Shown here in pieces: positions 14,480 through 22,584 of a stretch of 33,572 nucleotides of DNA. The stretch is taken from contig JAKSCK010000137.1 in assembly GCA_022360655.1 (NCBI GenBank), forward strand, positions 1 to 33,572, in the 5' to 3' direction. The notes beneath the pieces were generated by a model. That model was not told the origin of the DNA. It did no database searches and worked only from the letters and a program-made list of their open reading frames with translations. Position numbers and translations under genes: made by a program. The stretch's first letter is position 1. Each line of letters starts with the position of its first letter. Source of the DNA: Spirochaetales bacterium (GTDB lineage: Bacteria > Spirochaetota > Spirochaetia > DSM-2461).

Positions 14480-16519
14480 TTAGGAATGCTCTTCACTCCA
14501 GAGGTTAAATTGACTGAGAGAAAGGGGGCGAGAGAAATAATACCCCTGAAACAAATCACAATGTTTGCGTCGAAGATGGTTAAACTGGCGAATACTCTCA
14601 ACACCTTCAACAACCACGGTAAGACCTAAATCATGACCAAGGTGGATCACAGCTTCCAAGAGGGCCTCTCGTCGCTTGTCCCCAGGAATCTCTGTGATAA
14701 AGGAACGGTCAATTTTGAGTTTATCCATTTCAAGTTTATCCAGATAACTCAGTGAGGAATATCCAGTGCCAAAATCATCAAGAGACAAGCAATAACCCCG
14801 TTCTCTTAAAGCCTGCATGTTTTTGCTCGTTTGGTGCCAGTCTGCAATCAAATCGGTTTCTGTCACCTCAAAAGCCAAACGCTCTGGATTCAAGGAGCTG
14901 TTTCGCATGATGTGATCAACCATGGCGGGTAATGCGTTGTCAGTCAGATCCTTGCCAGAGAGATTGATGCCTACCTGCCAATCTTCACATCGGCCCATTC
15001 CATGACAAAAATCTTCACTCACTCGACGTATCACAAAATGGGTAAGACGGGTGATGAGGCCAGAGGCTTCAGCAAGAGGAATAAACTCAGAGGGGCCCAC
15101 AGGACCCCATTCTGGATGTTCCCAGCGGAGAAGGGCTTCGGCTCCCTCCAGCAGGCCTTGGTGGTCCACTATGGGTTGGTAAACAATATGAAAACCCTGT
15201 GTTTCTAAGGAGCGTTTCATGGCTGCCACGATTCCATGACGCCGCTTCTCGTCTTCATGAAGGGTGGGGTCAAAAGTGATTCTTCGATTGTGGTGGATTC
15301 TTGCACGCTCTAATGCCGTATTGGCACGTTTTGCCCAGGTTTCCCAGTCCACATTATTTTCCGCTTCACTCACCCCCACACTCAAAGTGGGGCGGGCTTC
15401 TTCCGTTTCTGCAATCATGACGTGTTGAGTATCCCGAAGAAGGCGGTCCGCAAGACTTTCCGCTTCTGCCAATGTTCCGGGAACAAGAAGTCCAAAGGTT
15501 CCTGCATTCATCCGATGCACCGTGGTTCCAGGAGGGCTTTCTCGGCGACAAATGCTTCCAATTTCTCGAATCAATCCATCACCGGCATGATAGCCATGAT
15601 AACTATTCACAAAGGGAAGGTTATCAATGGAGGCCAGAACAAGAGTATGACCAGGGCGGCAGGAATCGGGAAGGTTACGGAAAAGGGCCTGGCGGTTGGG
15701 CAGGCCGGTCATTTCATCAATGAAGGCAATTTTTTCTAATTTGTCTCGACTAATCTGGAGTTCTCGTCGGTCATATTCCAGCTCTTTTGTTTCTCCAGCA
15801 GATTTCTGGGACATGGCGGCAATGCTCGTGAGAGAAAGAACTGTGAGAGCCGTCATCAACCGGGAGTAGGCATAGTGAGGAATGGGGCCAGGGTATCGGC
15901 CGGTGAAGACTTCATAGAATTCCGGAAGAAGGGCAATGATGCAAAGAATGAGTCCAACACTGAGGGTGGTAATGTGAGGTCGACCCCTCCGTCGCACCCG
16001 GGCCTCCAGTGCCGAGAACAAGGCATAGAAAACATAGATGAGCAGTCCGGACATGGCCATGAGTCCCAAGATTCCCCACTCTCCTCGGCCCAGGAGCACC
16101 GGATGGGGAAGATTCTCTGCGGTATAAGGAATGATATACAGCCATGGGGCCACAAGAATGACAGCCGTAAAACCTAAGGACAGAACAAATCCAGCACGTT
16201 GAAACGTCCGATGGATTTTTTGTTCACGAGGCCCCATGGGAGTGAGAATAACTGAAATGAATTCCGGTACGAGGGGAAAGAACAGTAGCAATGAAACTTC
16301 GTAGCCGAGACTCCAGCGGTAGGCCATCTGTGCATCTGGTCGAAAGAGGGCAAACCCAGCATTCAAGGTTCGTATAAAGACTGTGAGGGCCATGGCCATG
16401 TTAAAATGGAAAATCGCTCGATTTTCTCGATTTCGGTCCATTCCATAGAGAAGTCCATAAGAGACTATTCCTGGTATCATGAGTCCAGAGCACACAATTC
16501 CAACAATAAAGAAACTCAT
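14480..16519 (-). CDS. Membrane-bound GGDEF-EAL protein, predicted c-di-GMP phosphodiesterase
   Basis: A 679-residue protein with an N-terminal membrane sensor (about seven hydrophobic helices in 1-245), a short linker helix (about 245-265), a GGDEF domain (about 268-430) and an EAL domain (about 440-675). The GGDEF signature is degenerate: residues 338-342 read NAGTF, so diguanylate cyclase activity is unlikely, though GTP binding remains possible. The EAL domain keeps its key sites: EAL at 461-463 within AEALLRWEHP, NLSGKDL, FEVTETDL, SLDDFGTGYSSLSYLDKLEMDKLKIDRSF, VVVEGVES and QGYYFSRPL. It should therefore hydrolyse c-di-GMP in response to a membrane signal. ATG start; no ligand-binding extracytoplasmic domain is obvious. 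It converges on znuB and diverges from the TVP38 gene. Confidence 0.9.
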   Translation of the reverse strand: MSFFIVGIVCSGLMIPGIVSYGLLYGMDRNRENRAIFHFNMAMALTVFIRTLNAGFALFRPDAQMAYRWSLGYEVSLLLFFPLVPEFISVILTPMGPREQKIHRTFQRAGFVLSLGFTAVILVAPWLYIIPYTAENLPHPVLLGRGEWGILGLMAMSGLLIYVFYALFSALEARVRRRGRPHITTLSVGLILCIIALLPEFYEVFTGRYPGPIPHYAYSRLMTALTVLSLTSIAAMSQKSAGETKELEYDRRELQISRDKLEKIAFIDEMTGLPNRQALFRNLPDSCRPGHTLVLASIDNLPFVNSYHGYHAGDGLIREIGSICRRESPPGTTVHRMNAGTFGLLVPGTLAEAESLADRLLRDTQHVMIAETEEARPTLSVGVSEAENNVDWETWAKRANTALERARIHHNRRITFDPTLHEDEKRRHGIVAAMKRSLETQGFHIVYQPIVDHQGLLEGAEALLRWEHPEWGPVGPSEFIPLAEASGLITRLTHFVIRRVSEDFCHGMGRCEDWQVGINLSGKDLTDNALPAMVDHIMRNSSLNPERLAFEVTETDLIADWHQTSKNMQALRERGYCLSLDDFGTGYSSLSYLDKLEMDKLKIDRSFITEIPGDKRREALLEAVIHLGHDLGLTVVVEGVESIRQFNHLRRKHCDLFQGYYFSRPLSLSQFNLWSEEHS

Positions 16520-16626
16520 TGTTCCATCCTATTCTTCCTCTTTAATCCTGTGAAAACGAGCTTTCTTCACCGAATATCCACAATCTCCCGACAAAAGTCA
16601 CAAGAGGGGGAGGATTTGAATATCGT

Positions 16627-16646
16627 GGAAAAACTAGACTTTTTCC
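16627..16646 (+). promoter_or_regulatory. Hairpin occupying the translation-initiation region of the TVP38 gene
   Basis: GGAAAAA at 16627-16633 is perfectly complementary to TTTTTCC at 16640-16646, and the ATG follows at 16647. No Shine-Dalgarno lies between the stem and the start. The stem could mask initiation, or the mRNA could be leaderless with this palindrome acting at the DNA level. Confidence 0.4.
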
Positions 16647-17333
16647 ATGAGCACGTTCACAAAACGTTTAGTCGTCCTTGGACTCATCGTGGTCCTCATC
16701 GTGGTCCTTTGGTTTTTCACTCCTTTGGGTGACCTCGTGGACTTTCAGGCACTCTTCGACAACAGGGATGCGTTGTTGGAGACGGTTCAGGCTAGGATTC
16801 TCTTGTCGTCTGCTATTTTTGTTGGAGTCTACATTGTGGCAACGGCACTTTCCTTGCCAGGGGCAACAGTTCTGACACTTCTTGGAGGTTTTTTCTTTGG
16901 TCCTTGGGTGGCCACCATTCTTGTAAATATCGGAGCAACACTGGGAGCATTTGCCATTTTTCTTGCCGCACGCTTCTTCTTAGGGGATGGGATTCAAGAG
17001 AAATATGGAGAGAAACTCGCAAAATTCAATAAAGAGATTGAAGAGAACGGGCCCAATTACATGCTCACGCTTCGTTTGGTTCCAGTGTTTCCCTTCTTCC
17101 TTGTGAACCTTTTTGCGGGGGTCACCACCATAAAATCTCGCCAGTTCTTATGGACCACATCGTTGGGAATTATTCCAGGTTCTTTTGCCTATGCATGGTT
17201 AGGGCATGCAGGAGCAACCATTGGGGAGGGAGCACCATGGCAACTCTTTGTTGCACTTGGTTTACTTTCTGTTCTTTCTCTCATTCCTGTTCTTGCAAGA
17301 AAATTGAAGAAAAAAGGAAAGGCTGAGGCATGA
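16647..17333 (+). CDS. TVP38/TMEM64 family (DedA superfamily) membrane protein
   Basis: A 228-residue integral membrane protein with about six hydrophobic segments. Family marks are ALSLPGATVLTLLGGFFFGPWVATILVNIGATLGAFAIFLAARFF (about 68-112) and LRLVPVFPFFLVNLFAGVTTIKSRQFLWTTSLGIIPGSFAYAWLGHAG (about 145-192), the LRL-P-P-N--AG motif of SNARE-associated/VTT proteins. Members are related to DedA lipid carriers; YdjX and YdjZ of E. coli are homologues located next to ynjB-type ABC genes, as here. The substrate is unknown, with phospholipid or undecaprenyl-phosphate flipping possible by analogy. The ATG lacks a Shine-Dalgarno and sits right after a hairpin. It converges on the GNAT gene. Confidence 0.88.
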   Translation: MSTFTKRLVVLGLIVVLIVVLWFFTPLGDLVDFQALFDNRDALLETVQARILLSSAIFVGVYIVATALSLPGATVLTLLGGFFFGPWVATILVNIGATLGAFAIFLAARFFLGDGIQEKYGEKLAKFNKEIEENGPNYMLTLRLVPVFPFFLVNLFAGVTTIKSRQFLWTTSLGIIPGSFAYAWLGHAGATIGEGAPWQLFVALGLLSVLSLIPVLARKLKKKGKAEA

Positions 17334-17340
17334 TTTTCCT

Positions 17341-17369
17341 CCTCAACGGGAGTACCTCTTCCGTTGAGG
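17341..17369 (+). terminator. Hairpin between convergent TVP38 and GNAT genes
   Basis: CCTCAACGG at 17341-17349 pairs with CCGTTGAGG at 17361-17369 (9 bp). On the plus strand it is followed by TTGGAGAGGTTTTTG. It overlaps the last codons of the minus-strand GNAT gene, so it most likely terminates the TVP38 transcript. Confidence 0.5.
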
Positions 17370-17972
17370 TTGGAGAGGTTTTTGCATCTTCTCAAGGCTG
17401 GAAAAACCAGCACGTCTGGTCAACCACTGAGTGGAATAGTGTTGAATTGTTTGGAACCCTTTTCGTTGGTAGAGGGATTTTGCGCGGGGATTGGTATCAA
17501 TCACCTCCAGGCCAAGTGCTTTACATCCTTGCTTACGGGCTTCATCTTCGGCACAATCCAAGAGCTTAGACCCCCAACCTTGATTCCGAACATCTGGATT
17601 CACAACCAAAAACTCTATATGAAGTACATCCTCTTTCCAGGAGTCTATCGTTCGTTGTAACCATCGTAGTATCCAGCGCCACCATCCCCCCCAAATCTGA
17701 AAGTGCGCAATGAGCGGTGCTATCTGAGTGGAAAAAGGGCCAGGATTCATTCCTTTTTGGATTCCACACATTCCCAAGAGTTTATTCTCATGAGTGGCAA
17801 ACAAAACGGCATTCCAATTCATGGAATGCTCAAGGTAGTTCTTCATTGTTTGCTCATCATTGGAAAAAAGAGTAAGGTGGCGTTCTTTTTTTCCAAAGGC
17901 TTGAAAATACAGATCAACAGCTTGTTTTGACGATATGTGAGAAGGGAGCCCTAATTGAATGCTCGTGCCCAT
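17343..17972 (-). CDS. GNAT-family N-acetyltransferase
   Basis: About 209 residues from the ATG at 17972. The C-terminal half carries the acetyl-CoA motif A, EFLVVNPDVRNQGWGSKLLDCAEDEARKQGC (R-x-x-G-x-G/S pattern), then the LGLEVIDTNPRAKSLYQRKGFQ motif B. The N-terminal half (SSKQAVDLYFQAFGKKERHL) fits the first helices of the fold. The frame is open further upstream to about 18122, but the candidate starts there lie on top of a terminator-like hairpin at 18035-18065, so the downstream ATG is preferred although its Shine-Dalgarno is weak. The substrate (amine or protein N-terminus) cannot be predicted. It follows the ynj-like operon on the same strand but is probably transcribed separately. 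Confidence 0.78.
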   Translation of the reverse strand: MGTSIQLGLPSHISSKQAVDLYFQAFGKKERHLTLFSNDEQTMKNYLEHSMNWNAVLFATHENKLLGMCGIQKGMNPGPFSTQIAPLIAHFQIWGGWWRWILRWLQRTIDSWKEDVLHIEFLVVNPDVRNQGWGSKLLDCAEDEARKQGCKALGLEVIDTNPRAKSLYQRKGFQTIQHYSTQWLTRRAGFSSLEKMQKPLQPQRKRYSR

Positions 17973-18034
17973 CTTATCATTGTAGATGAAGTGGATCTTT
18001 TCGTTGATTGTTTGCCTGATTCTTTGAAGGAAGA

Positions 18035-18065
18035 ATGGAGTCTCTTTGTCATGAAGAGACTCCAT
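18035..18065 (-). terminator. Terminator of the oxidoreductase-ABC-DUF547 operon
   Basis: A perfect 12-bp stem pairs 18035-18046 with 18054-18065 over a 7-base loop. Read on the minus strand it lies 36 bases past the DUF547 stop (18101) and is followed by TCTTCCTTC. It therefore marks the operon end and separates it from the GNAT gene. Confidence 0.65.
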
Positions 18066-18100
18066 CATGGCATGTGTCGGAATATTATGAACCGAATGAC

Positions 18101-18898
18101 TTAGGGAGCATTCAAATCCCAATCATAATGAAAACGGACTCGGCCAGAGTACTGATTCAATGCTTCTTTGGATGCTCCTTCTGCATAGGACATCAGATGT
18201 GCAATGAGTTCCTCCCGATTCCCAAAGTCTTGTTTGTACCAGTCAAAAATAGAGGAAAGTTGGAGCCTGCCATTCTCCCACTTTACACCACGAGGGTGAT
18301 TGATATAGGCCTGGGCCGAAGCCTCAAGCATTTGCTCTAATTCCTTTGCATTGTAGGGCTTCATGGCCAGATCAGGGCAGCCAATACTGGCACAGTTGAC
18401 GGCATAATGAATTCTTGCATCTTTCCATATGGGGCGGAGAATCTCATGTTCAATGTCGTCCAGAGAAAGGGATTCACCAGCAACGGTGACCAGTTTTGCC
18501 TTCCAAGGACCACCAAAGCTTCCTGGGAGACGTATTTTTTTAATGCTGCTCACAGGGTAAGCATCCAGTATCACTTGTACCGTGAGGGCATTGTAGAAGT
18601 TAATCCAATAGGCCATTTGCTCATCACGGTTGAGACGATGAGGCAGTATGTTTTCTAAAGAATTAATATATCGGACAAGCTGAGCTCGATCTGACTCTGT
18701 GACCGCATCATAATCAAAAAGATGAACTCCTGAAGGATGATTGCTTATCAAATAACGATCAAGAATCTCGCCCCATGGACTATGGTCTATGGATATTTGA
18801 GATTCGGGATCTTCATCTTGAAAAACTTCTGCAAGATTGGCCATTGCGGGAGTCAAAACCCCTGCAAGTAAAAGCAAAATAAGAATCAGACGGTTCAT
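18101..18898 (-). CDS. Secreted DUF547 protein
   Basis: A 265-residue protein with a signal peptide (MNRLILILLLLAGVLTPAMA, cleavage near residue 20). The mature part matches DUF547: NRDEQMAYWINFYNALTVQVILDAYPVSSIKKI, SLDDIEHEILRPIWKDARIHYAVNCASIGCPDLAMKPYNA, and the closing SSIFDWYKQDFG. The conserved NCASIGCP cysteines and HY pair are intact. The biochemical role is unknown; the conserved YWINFYNA, DDIEH and HYAVNCAS blocks have been suggested to form an active site in the family, which I cannot verify here. Its ATG overlaps the CDP-alcohol phosphatidyltransferase stop (ATGA at 18895-18898), making it the last gene of a seven-gene operon. Confidence 0.85.
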   Translation of the reverse strand: MNRLILILLLLAGVLTPAMANLAEVFQDEDPESQISIDHSPWGEILDRYLISNHPSGVHLFDYDAVTESDRAQLVRYINSLENILPHRLNRDEQMAYWINFYNALTVQVILDAYPVSSIKKIRLPGSFGGPWKAKLVTVAGESLSLDDIEHEILRPIWKDARIHYAVNCASIGCPDLAMKPYNAKELEQMLEASAQAYINHPRGVKWENGRLQLSSIFDWYKQDFGNREELIAHLMSYAEGASKEALNQYSGRVRFHYDWDLNAP

Positions 18899-19599
18899 TC
18901 ATTCTCTCCTTGAGCCTCGGGTTGTTCCGTTGGTGCTTTTTGAGGTGCTTGTTTTTTCGAAGAGGATGATTTGGGGGGATTGGATGGACTGGAATCCTCT
19001 TCTTCTGTGTTTGTATGGGCCACAATTCGAGTGATACGTCTGTAGGCGGTGTACATCATCAAGGCGTTGAAAGCCCATATAAAGATGGGAGCTGCTTTGG
19101 GGAAGATGAGCATCAAAGTAAACAAAAGGAATGTTTCTGTTCTCTCCACTAGTCCATCTTCATAATGCATGGATTTTTTTCCAGTATTTTTAAAAAGAGA
19201 ACCGGCAAGAAGAAAAGCTGAAAAATTCACAATGACAAGAGCGAGAAAAACAGTTCCAGGCCAATGGGTTTGAGGAAATCGGAGCGCAAAAGCCATGATG
19301 AAACACACTTCCACAATCCTATCCAGCATCAAGTCTAAAAAGGCTCCGAGGGGAGATGATTTTCCCGTCAGTCGAGCCACTGTACCATCCAAAATATCAA
19401 GGAGAGCAGAAATCAAACCCAGTAAAAAAACAATGCCTAAGGAACCTGGAAAGCCCATCAGTAGAACAACACAGCCAGCAAGCCCAAAGAGTCCTGCAGC
19501 AATGGTCATTTGGTTAGGAGTGATTCGAAGGGCCACAAAGGGTTTGGCCATAAAATCGAAGGCCGCTTGGACATAATGGCGAAGACGTGTGTCAATCAT
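18895..19599 (-). CDS. CDP-alcohol phosphatidyltransferase family protein (YnjF-like)
   Basis: About 234 residues, integral membrane. It carries the complete family motif DG-x2-AR-x8-G-x3-D-x3-D at residues 71-93 (DGTVARLTGKSSPLG then AFLDLMLD), with the extra upstream Asp68, so metal-dependent transfer of a phosphatidyl or related group from a CDP-alcohol is expected. About six hydrophobic segments are visible. The acceptor cannot be predicted. The C-terminus is a charged Ser/Pro/Lys/Glu-rich tail. The start ATG at 19599 overlaps the permease stop (ATGA) and has GGGAGA upstream; a longer start would lie inside the permease gene. E. coli ynjF, also downstream of ynjBCD, belongs to the same family. 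Confidence 0.87.
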   Translation of the reverse strand: MIDTRLRHYVQAAFDFMAKPFVALRITPNQMTIAAGLFGLAGCVVLLMGFPGSLGIVFLLGLISALLDILDGTVARLTGKSSPLGAFLDLMLDRIVEVCFIMAFALRFPQTHWPGTVFLALVIVNFSAFLLAGSLFKNTGKKSMHYEDGLVERTETFLLFTLMLIFPKAAPIFIWAFNALMMYTAYRRITRIVAHTNTEEEDSSPSNPPKSSSSKKQAPQKAPTEQPEAQGENE

Positions 19600-20399
19600 G
19601 ATCCATCTCCCATACCTCGATGGCGGTACCATCGAGTCACAGTGGTTTCAAGAATGCCAAAAAGAACTAAGGGAATCCCAAGAAAAATGAGGGTGAGTGA
19701 GGCGGCAACGGGTCGGTCTGACGAGCTGAGAAAGGGAAAGAGATAACCGGAGAATCCAGTCACAGAACCACCGCCCACCAGGAAAACCAAAAAATAATTT
19801 GAGAAGGCAACCAGAAAAACAACAGATCCTCCTGATACGGCTGCTGGAACAAGGAGGGGGAGTTCCACTCCCAGAAGTCTTTGCAAAGAATTGGCCCCCA
19901 GGTTGGTTGCTGCTGTGGCATAGTCCTCACCCAAGGCTGTATACCCAGCAATGAGAGCCCGGAGCATGTAGGGATAGGCAAAGGCGGTGAGAACAAGCAC
20001 AACACCGAGCCAACTGTCTGCGAGTCCAAGCACAAGAAAAATGAAGTGAATCCCTAAACTAAAAGCAACAGGAGGAACCATGACGGGAGCCATCAAAAGA
20101 GTTTCTATTGCTCCTCTTCGAGGGAGATCTCCCCGAACCAAGGCCGCCGCTGGGGCTAAGCATAAAACCAAGGAGAGGAGTGTGGATGCAAGAGAATAGC
20201 CCAAGGATGTTCCGAGACTTTTGAGTAAGGGGCCTGCTTGATCTCCAAGTATCCTCCATGCACGCCATGACCATTCTTCTGGAAGAACTTGGGGCCATGC
20301 CCATCGACCAGAGAAGGTTTGAACCAAGAGAAGGGCAACGGGAAAGATAAAGAGAAACATGAGGAATAGGGCTGTAAAGGCATGAGAGCGTTTATTCAT
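19596..20399 (-). CDS. ABC transporter permease, second subunit (YnjC C-half-like)
   Basis: A 267-residue binding-protein-dependent permease with about six hydrophobic helices. The coupling-loop (EAA) region reads LIAGYTALGEDYATAATNLGANSLQRLLGVELPLLVPA (about 160-200), with the conserved EAA-G-P pattern. Its ATG overlaps the stop of the first permease gene by eight bases. In E. coli YnjC both permease halves are one 500-residue protein, whereas here they are separate genes, as in Pot/Fbp/Thi-type importers. It would form a heterodimer with the product of 20392-21255. Confidence 0.87.
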   Translation of the reverse strand: MNKRSHAFTALFLMFLFIFPVALLLVQTFSGRWAWPQVLPEEWSWRAWRILGDQAGPLLKSLGTSLGYSLASTLLSLVLCLAPAAALVRGDLPRRGAIETLLMAPVMVPPVAFSLGIHFIFLVLGLADSWLGVVLVLTAFAYPYMLRALIAGYTALGEDYATAATNLGANSLQRLLGVELPLLVPAAVSGGSVVFLVAFSNYFLVFLVGGGSVTGFSGYLFPFLSSSDRPVAASLTLIFLGIPLVLFGILETTVTRWYRHRGMGDGS

Positions 20400-21255
20400 G
20401 GCTTGTTTTCTTTCCTAAAAGGACAAAGGTCAAAGGGATGAGTAAGGTTGAGAGAATCATGAGTAAGCCCAAAAGTGCAGCCGCTTCCGGTCTGCGTGAT
20501 AAGTCATGGCGGAAATAGATATCGTAGGCTGTGATGCTGAGCATTTGAGGCCGTGATTCTCCAATCAACCAGGGGATTTCAAAACCACCCAAGGCATAAA
20601 GTGTGAGTATAAGAAAACTGCTCACAAGGACGGGTCTGAGATGGGGAAGCACAATATCGCGGAATACGGCAAATCGTGAGGCTCCAAGCATTCGAGCACT
20701 GAGAACAAAACGATCATCAAGTTTTAGAAGCATTCCTGATGCCATCAGGGCCACAAACGAAGTTTCTTTCATCACATAAGCAAGAGCCACACCAATTCCA
20801 TAGCCTCCATAAAGAAGGTTTGGAAAATCTGGTATTTCTTGGATCCACCCCAATTTTGCGGCCCATGATGAGAGGACCCCAGATTGGCCAAAAAGAAGAA
20901 CAGTGAGATAAGCCACGGTGAGATGTGGCAGAATTAGGGGAATCTTGTAAGTCATGGCAATGGAGCGCCATGGTCCAGGAAGCTGATGTATTCGCCAAGC
21001 GAGAATCGTTCCAAGAATGACGGACAATGTGGCTGAGCTGAGTGCTATGGCCAGGCTAAAAAGTACAGAGGAAAGAATCCAATTGTTGGAGAACAGTGTT
21101 TTCCAGGCATCCCAACTGATTTTTGCACCGGGTAAAGGAGACAGGGCCCCAAAGGATTGGGCAAAAGTTGCCATGGCTCCAGCAAGGAATAAACCTCCCA
21201 CCGGAAGAACAAGAGGAAGGAGACGAAGGAGAGAACTCCGGCGAGAGTAGGGCAT
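20392..21255 (-). CDS. ABC transporter permease, first subunit (YnjC N-half-like)
   Basis: A 287-residue permease with about six hydrophobic helices and the coupling-loop signature FVLSARMLGASRFAVFRDIVLPHLRPVL (about 195-225). The loop before it, GYGIGVALAYVMKETSFVALMASGMLLKL, is typical of spermidine/iron/thiamine-type importers. It begins two bases after the binding-protein stop and overlaps the second permease. The pair forms the membrane channel of the transporter. Confidence 0.87.
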   Translation of the reverse strand: MPYSRRSSLLRLLPLVLPVGGLFLAGAMATFAQSFGALSPLPGAKISWDAWKTLFSNNWILSSVLFSLAIALSSATLSVILGTILAWRIHQLPGPWRSIAMTYKIPLILPHLTVAYLTVLLFGQSGVLSSWAAKLGWIQEIPDFPNLLYGGYGIGVALAYVMKETSFVALMASGMLLKLDDRFVLSARMLGASRFAVFRDIVLPHLRPVLVSSFLILTLYALGGFEIPWLIGESRPQMLSITAYDIYFRHDLSRRPEAAALLGLLMILSTLLIPLTFVLLGKKTSHE

Positions 21256-21257
21256 GT

Positions 21258-22505
21258 TTATTTCCTTAAGATTTCTTCTTCCCAGGCGGACTCAATGTAT
21301 TCAATGTAAGATGCGGGAATTTCAGGAACCCCTTCTTTGGCCAGAACGGCAAGGGAGAGTGTTGCTGGTCCAAGATCTAATGAGGCAAAGAGTTTGGCAT
21401 CTTGTGGAGTGAGTTTGCTGGGATCGAGAACGGTTAAATCTCCCCAATTCGCTGGGTTATTCTTGGAGAGTTGCATGGCAGGAGATAATAAATGATTTGA
21501 TAGGACAAGAGCCGCTGCTTTATTAGGTGCATTGAAGGGGATGGCCGTGAAATGCAGATTGTAAAGGGCTGACTTTGCAGGAGCAAAGCTTCTGACACTT
21601 GGTGGATATTGACCTGTTGCGATCTTGTTCGAAGCATGGGAAACGTTATAACTCATGTTAAACGCCACTTCGCCCCGTTCGAAGAGAGCATCCATTGCGG
21701 CGGAGTCACGGGGATAGGTTCTTCCTTCCTGCCAGAGATAGGGTTCAATCTCTTCTAACCAAGCCACAAGTTTTTGGACACCTGCTTGAGCCTTTTCTTC
21801 AGAAAATCCCTCAAGGAAGGGCTCATATCCACCATTGGCATAATAGAATGCGAGCCGAAGAAAAGCTGAACCTGTGAAATCTGGTGGTTGTGGATAGGTA
21901 AACTGACCAGGATTGTCCTTAATCCAACGAGTCAGAGCATCAAAATCAGCTGGGGGAGCGGAAATTTTGGCTGAGTCATATTCAAAGATGTACCAGGCTT
22001 TTCCATACGGGGCCTCGTAACCTTCAGTCGGATAACCAAAGTCTGTTGATGCAGTGGATGGATCAACATACTGATTGAAGTGAGGGAGTTTCTCTGTATA
22101 CGGTCCCCAGAGTAAACCTGCTTCCTTAGCGTTTTTGAAGTTTTCCCCATTGATCCACAGCAAATCAATGGTGCCCTCTGTCCGGCCAGCCTGTTTTTCT
22201 GTCAAAAGCTTATTCACAAAGACTGGGGCATCCATGGGAATCCGTCTCAGTATAACACCCGTTTCTTCTTCAAGGGCTGGTGCCACAAGAGAATCAATCC
22301 AAGCATTGATTTCTGCAGACCCTCCCCACATGGCAAAACGAACTTCTGTGCCGGATGCTGCTTCTTGGATCTCCTGCCAGCTCATCGTATGAGGATTTAG
22401 GATTTCCGAGGTTCCTGTTGCACCCAAAACTCCAGTCATGAGGCTCAAAAGAATAACGATACTCAAGAAATGGAACGAATAACGGGTGTTGGCGTGAATG
22501 GTCAT
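21258..22505 (-). CDS. ynjB: YnjB-like ABC transporter substrate-binding protein
   Basis: About 415 residues from the ATG at 22505 (AGGAGA Shine-Dalgarno); the signal peptide ends near residue 30. The open frame extends upstream, but that extension lacks a start context. Several stretches match what I recall of E. coli YnjB: VRFAMWGGSAEINAWIDS, LRRIPMDAPVFVNKLLTEKQAGRTEGTIDLLWINGENFKNAKEAGLLWGPYTEKLP, YPTEGYEAPYGKAW and FTYPQPPDFTGSAFLRLA. YnjB is a cluster of the type 2 periplasmic-binding proteins (thiamine/spermidine/iron-like fold) with no established ligand to my knowledge. It lies between the ATPase and permease genes, so it is the importer's periplasmic receptor. Confidence 0.85.
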   Translation of the reverse strand: MTIHANTRYSFHFLSIVILLSLMTGVLGATGTSEILNPHTMSWQEIQEAASGTEVRFAMWGGSAEINAWIDSLVAPALEEETGVILRRIPMDAPVFVNKLLTEKQAGRTEGTIDLLWINGENFKNAKEAGLLWGPYTEKLPHFNQYVDPSTASTDFGYPTEGYEAPYGKAWYIFEYDSAKISAPPADFDALTRWIKDNPGQFTYPQPPDFTGSAFLRLAFYYANGGYEPFLEGFSEEKAQAGVQKLVAWLEEIEPYLWQEGRTYPRDSAAMDALFERGEVAFNMSYNVSHASNKIATGQYPPSVRSFAPAKSALYNLHFTAIPFNAPNKAAALVLSNHLLSPAMQLSKNNPANWGDLTVLDPSKLTPQDAKLFASLDLGPATLSLAVLAKEGVPEIPASYIEYIESAWEEEILRK

Positions 22506-22584
22506 GAATCTCTCCTTTTCACGTTTTGTGATTCCATCGTATTCATTCCCAGATGACTCAAATCTGGGGTTGAATCTCTTTGAT

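Noticed and set aside
15366..16177. Diguanylate cyclase activity for the GGDEF-EAL protein
   Set aside because: The catalytic motif reads NAGTF instead of GGDEF or GGEEF.
17973..18122. Longer N-terminus for the GNAT protein
   Set aside because: The extra starts overlap a terminator-like stem and lack a Shine-Dalgarno; the extra sequence does not resemble the GNAT fold.
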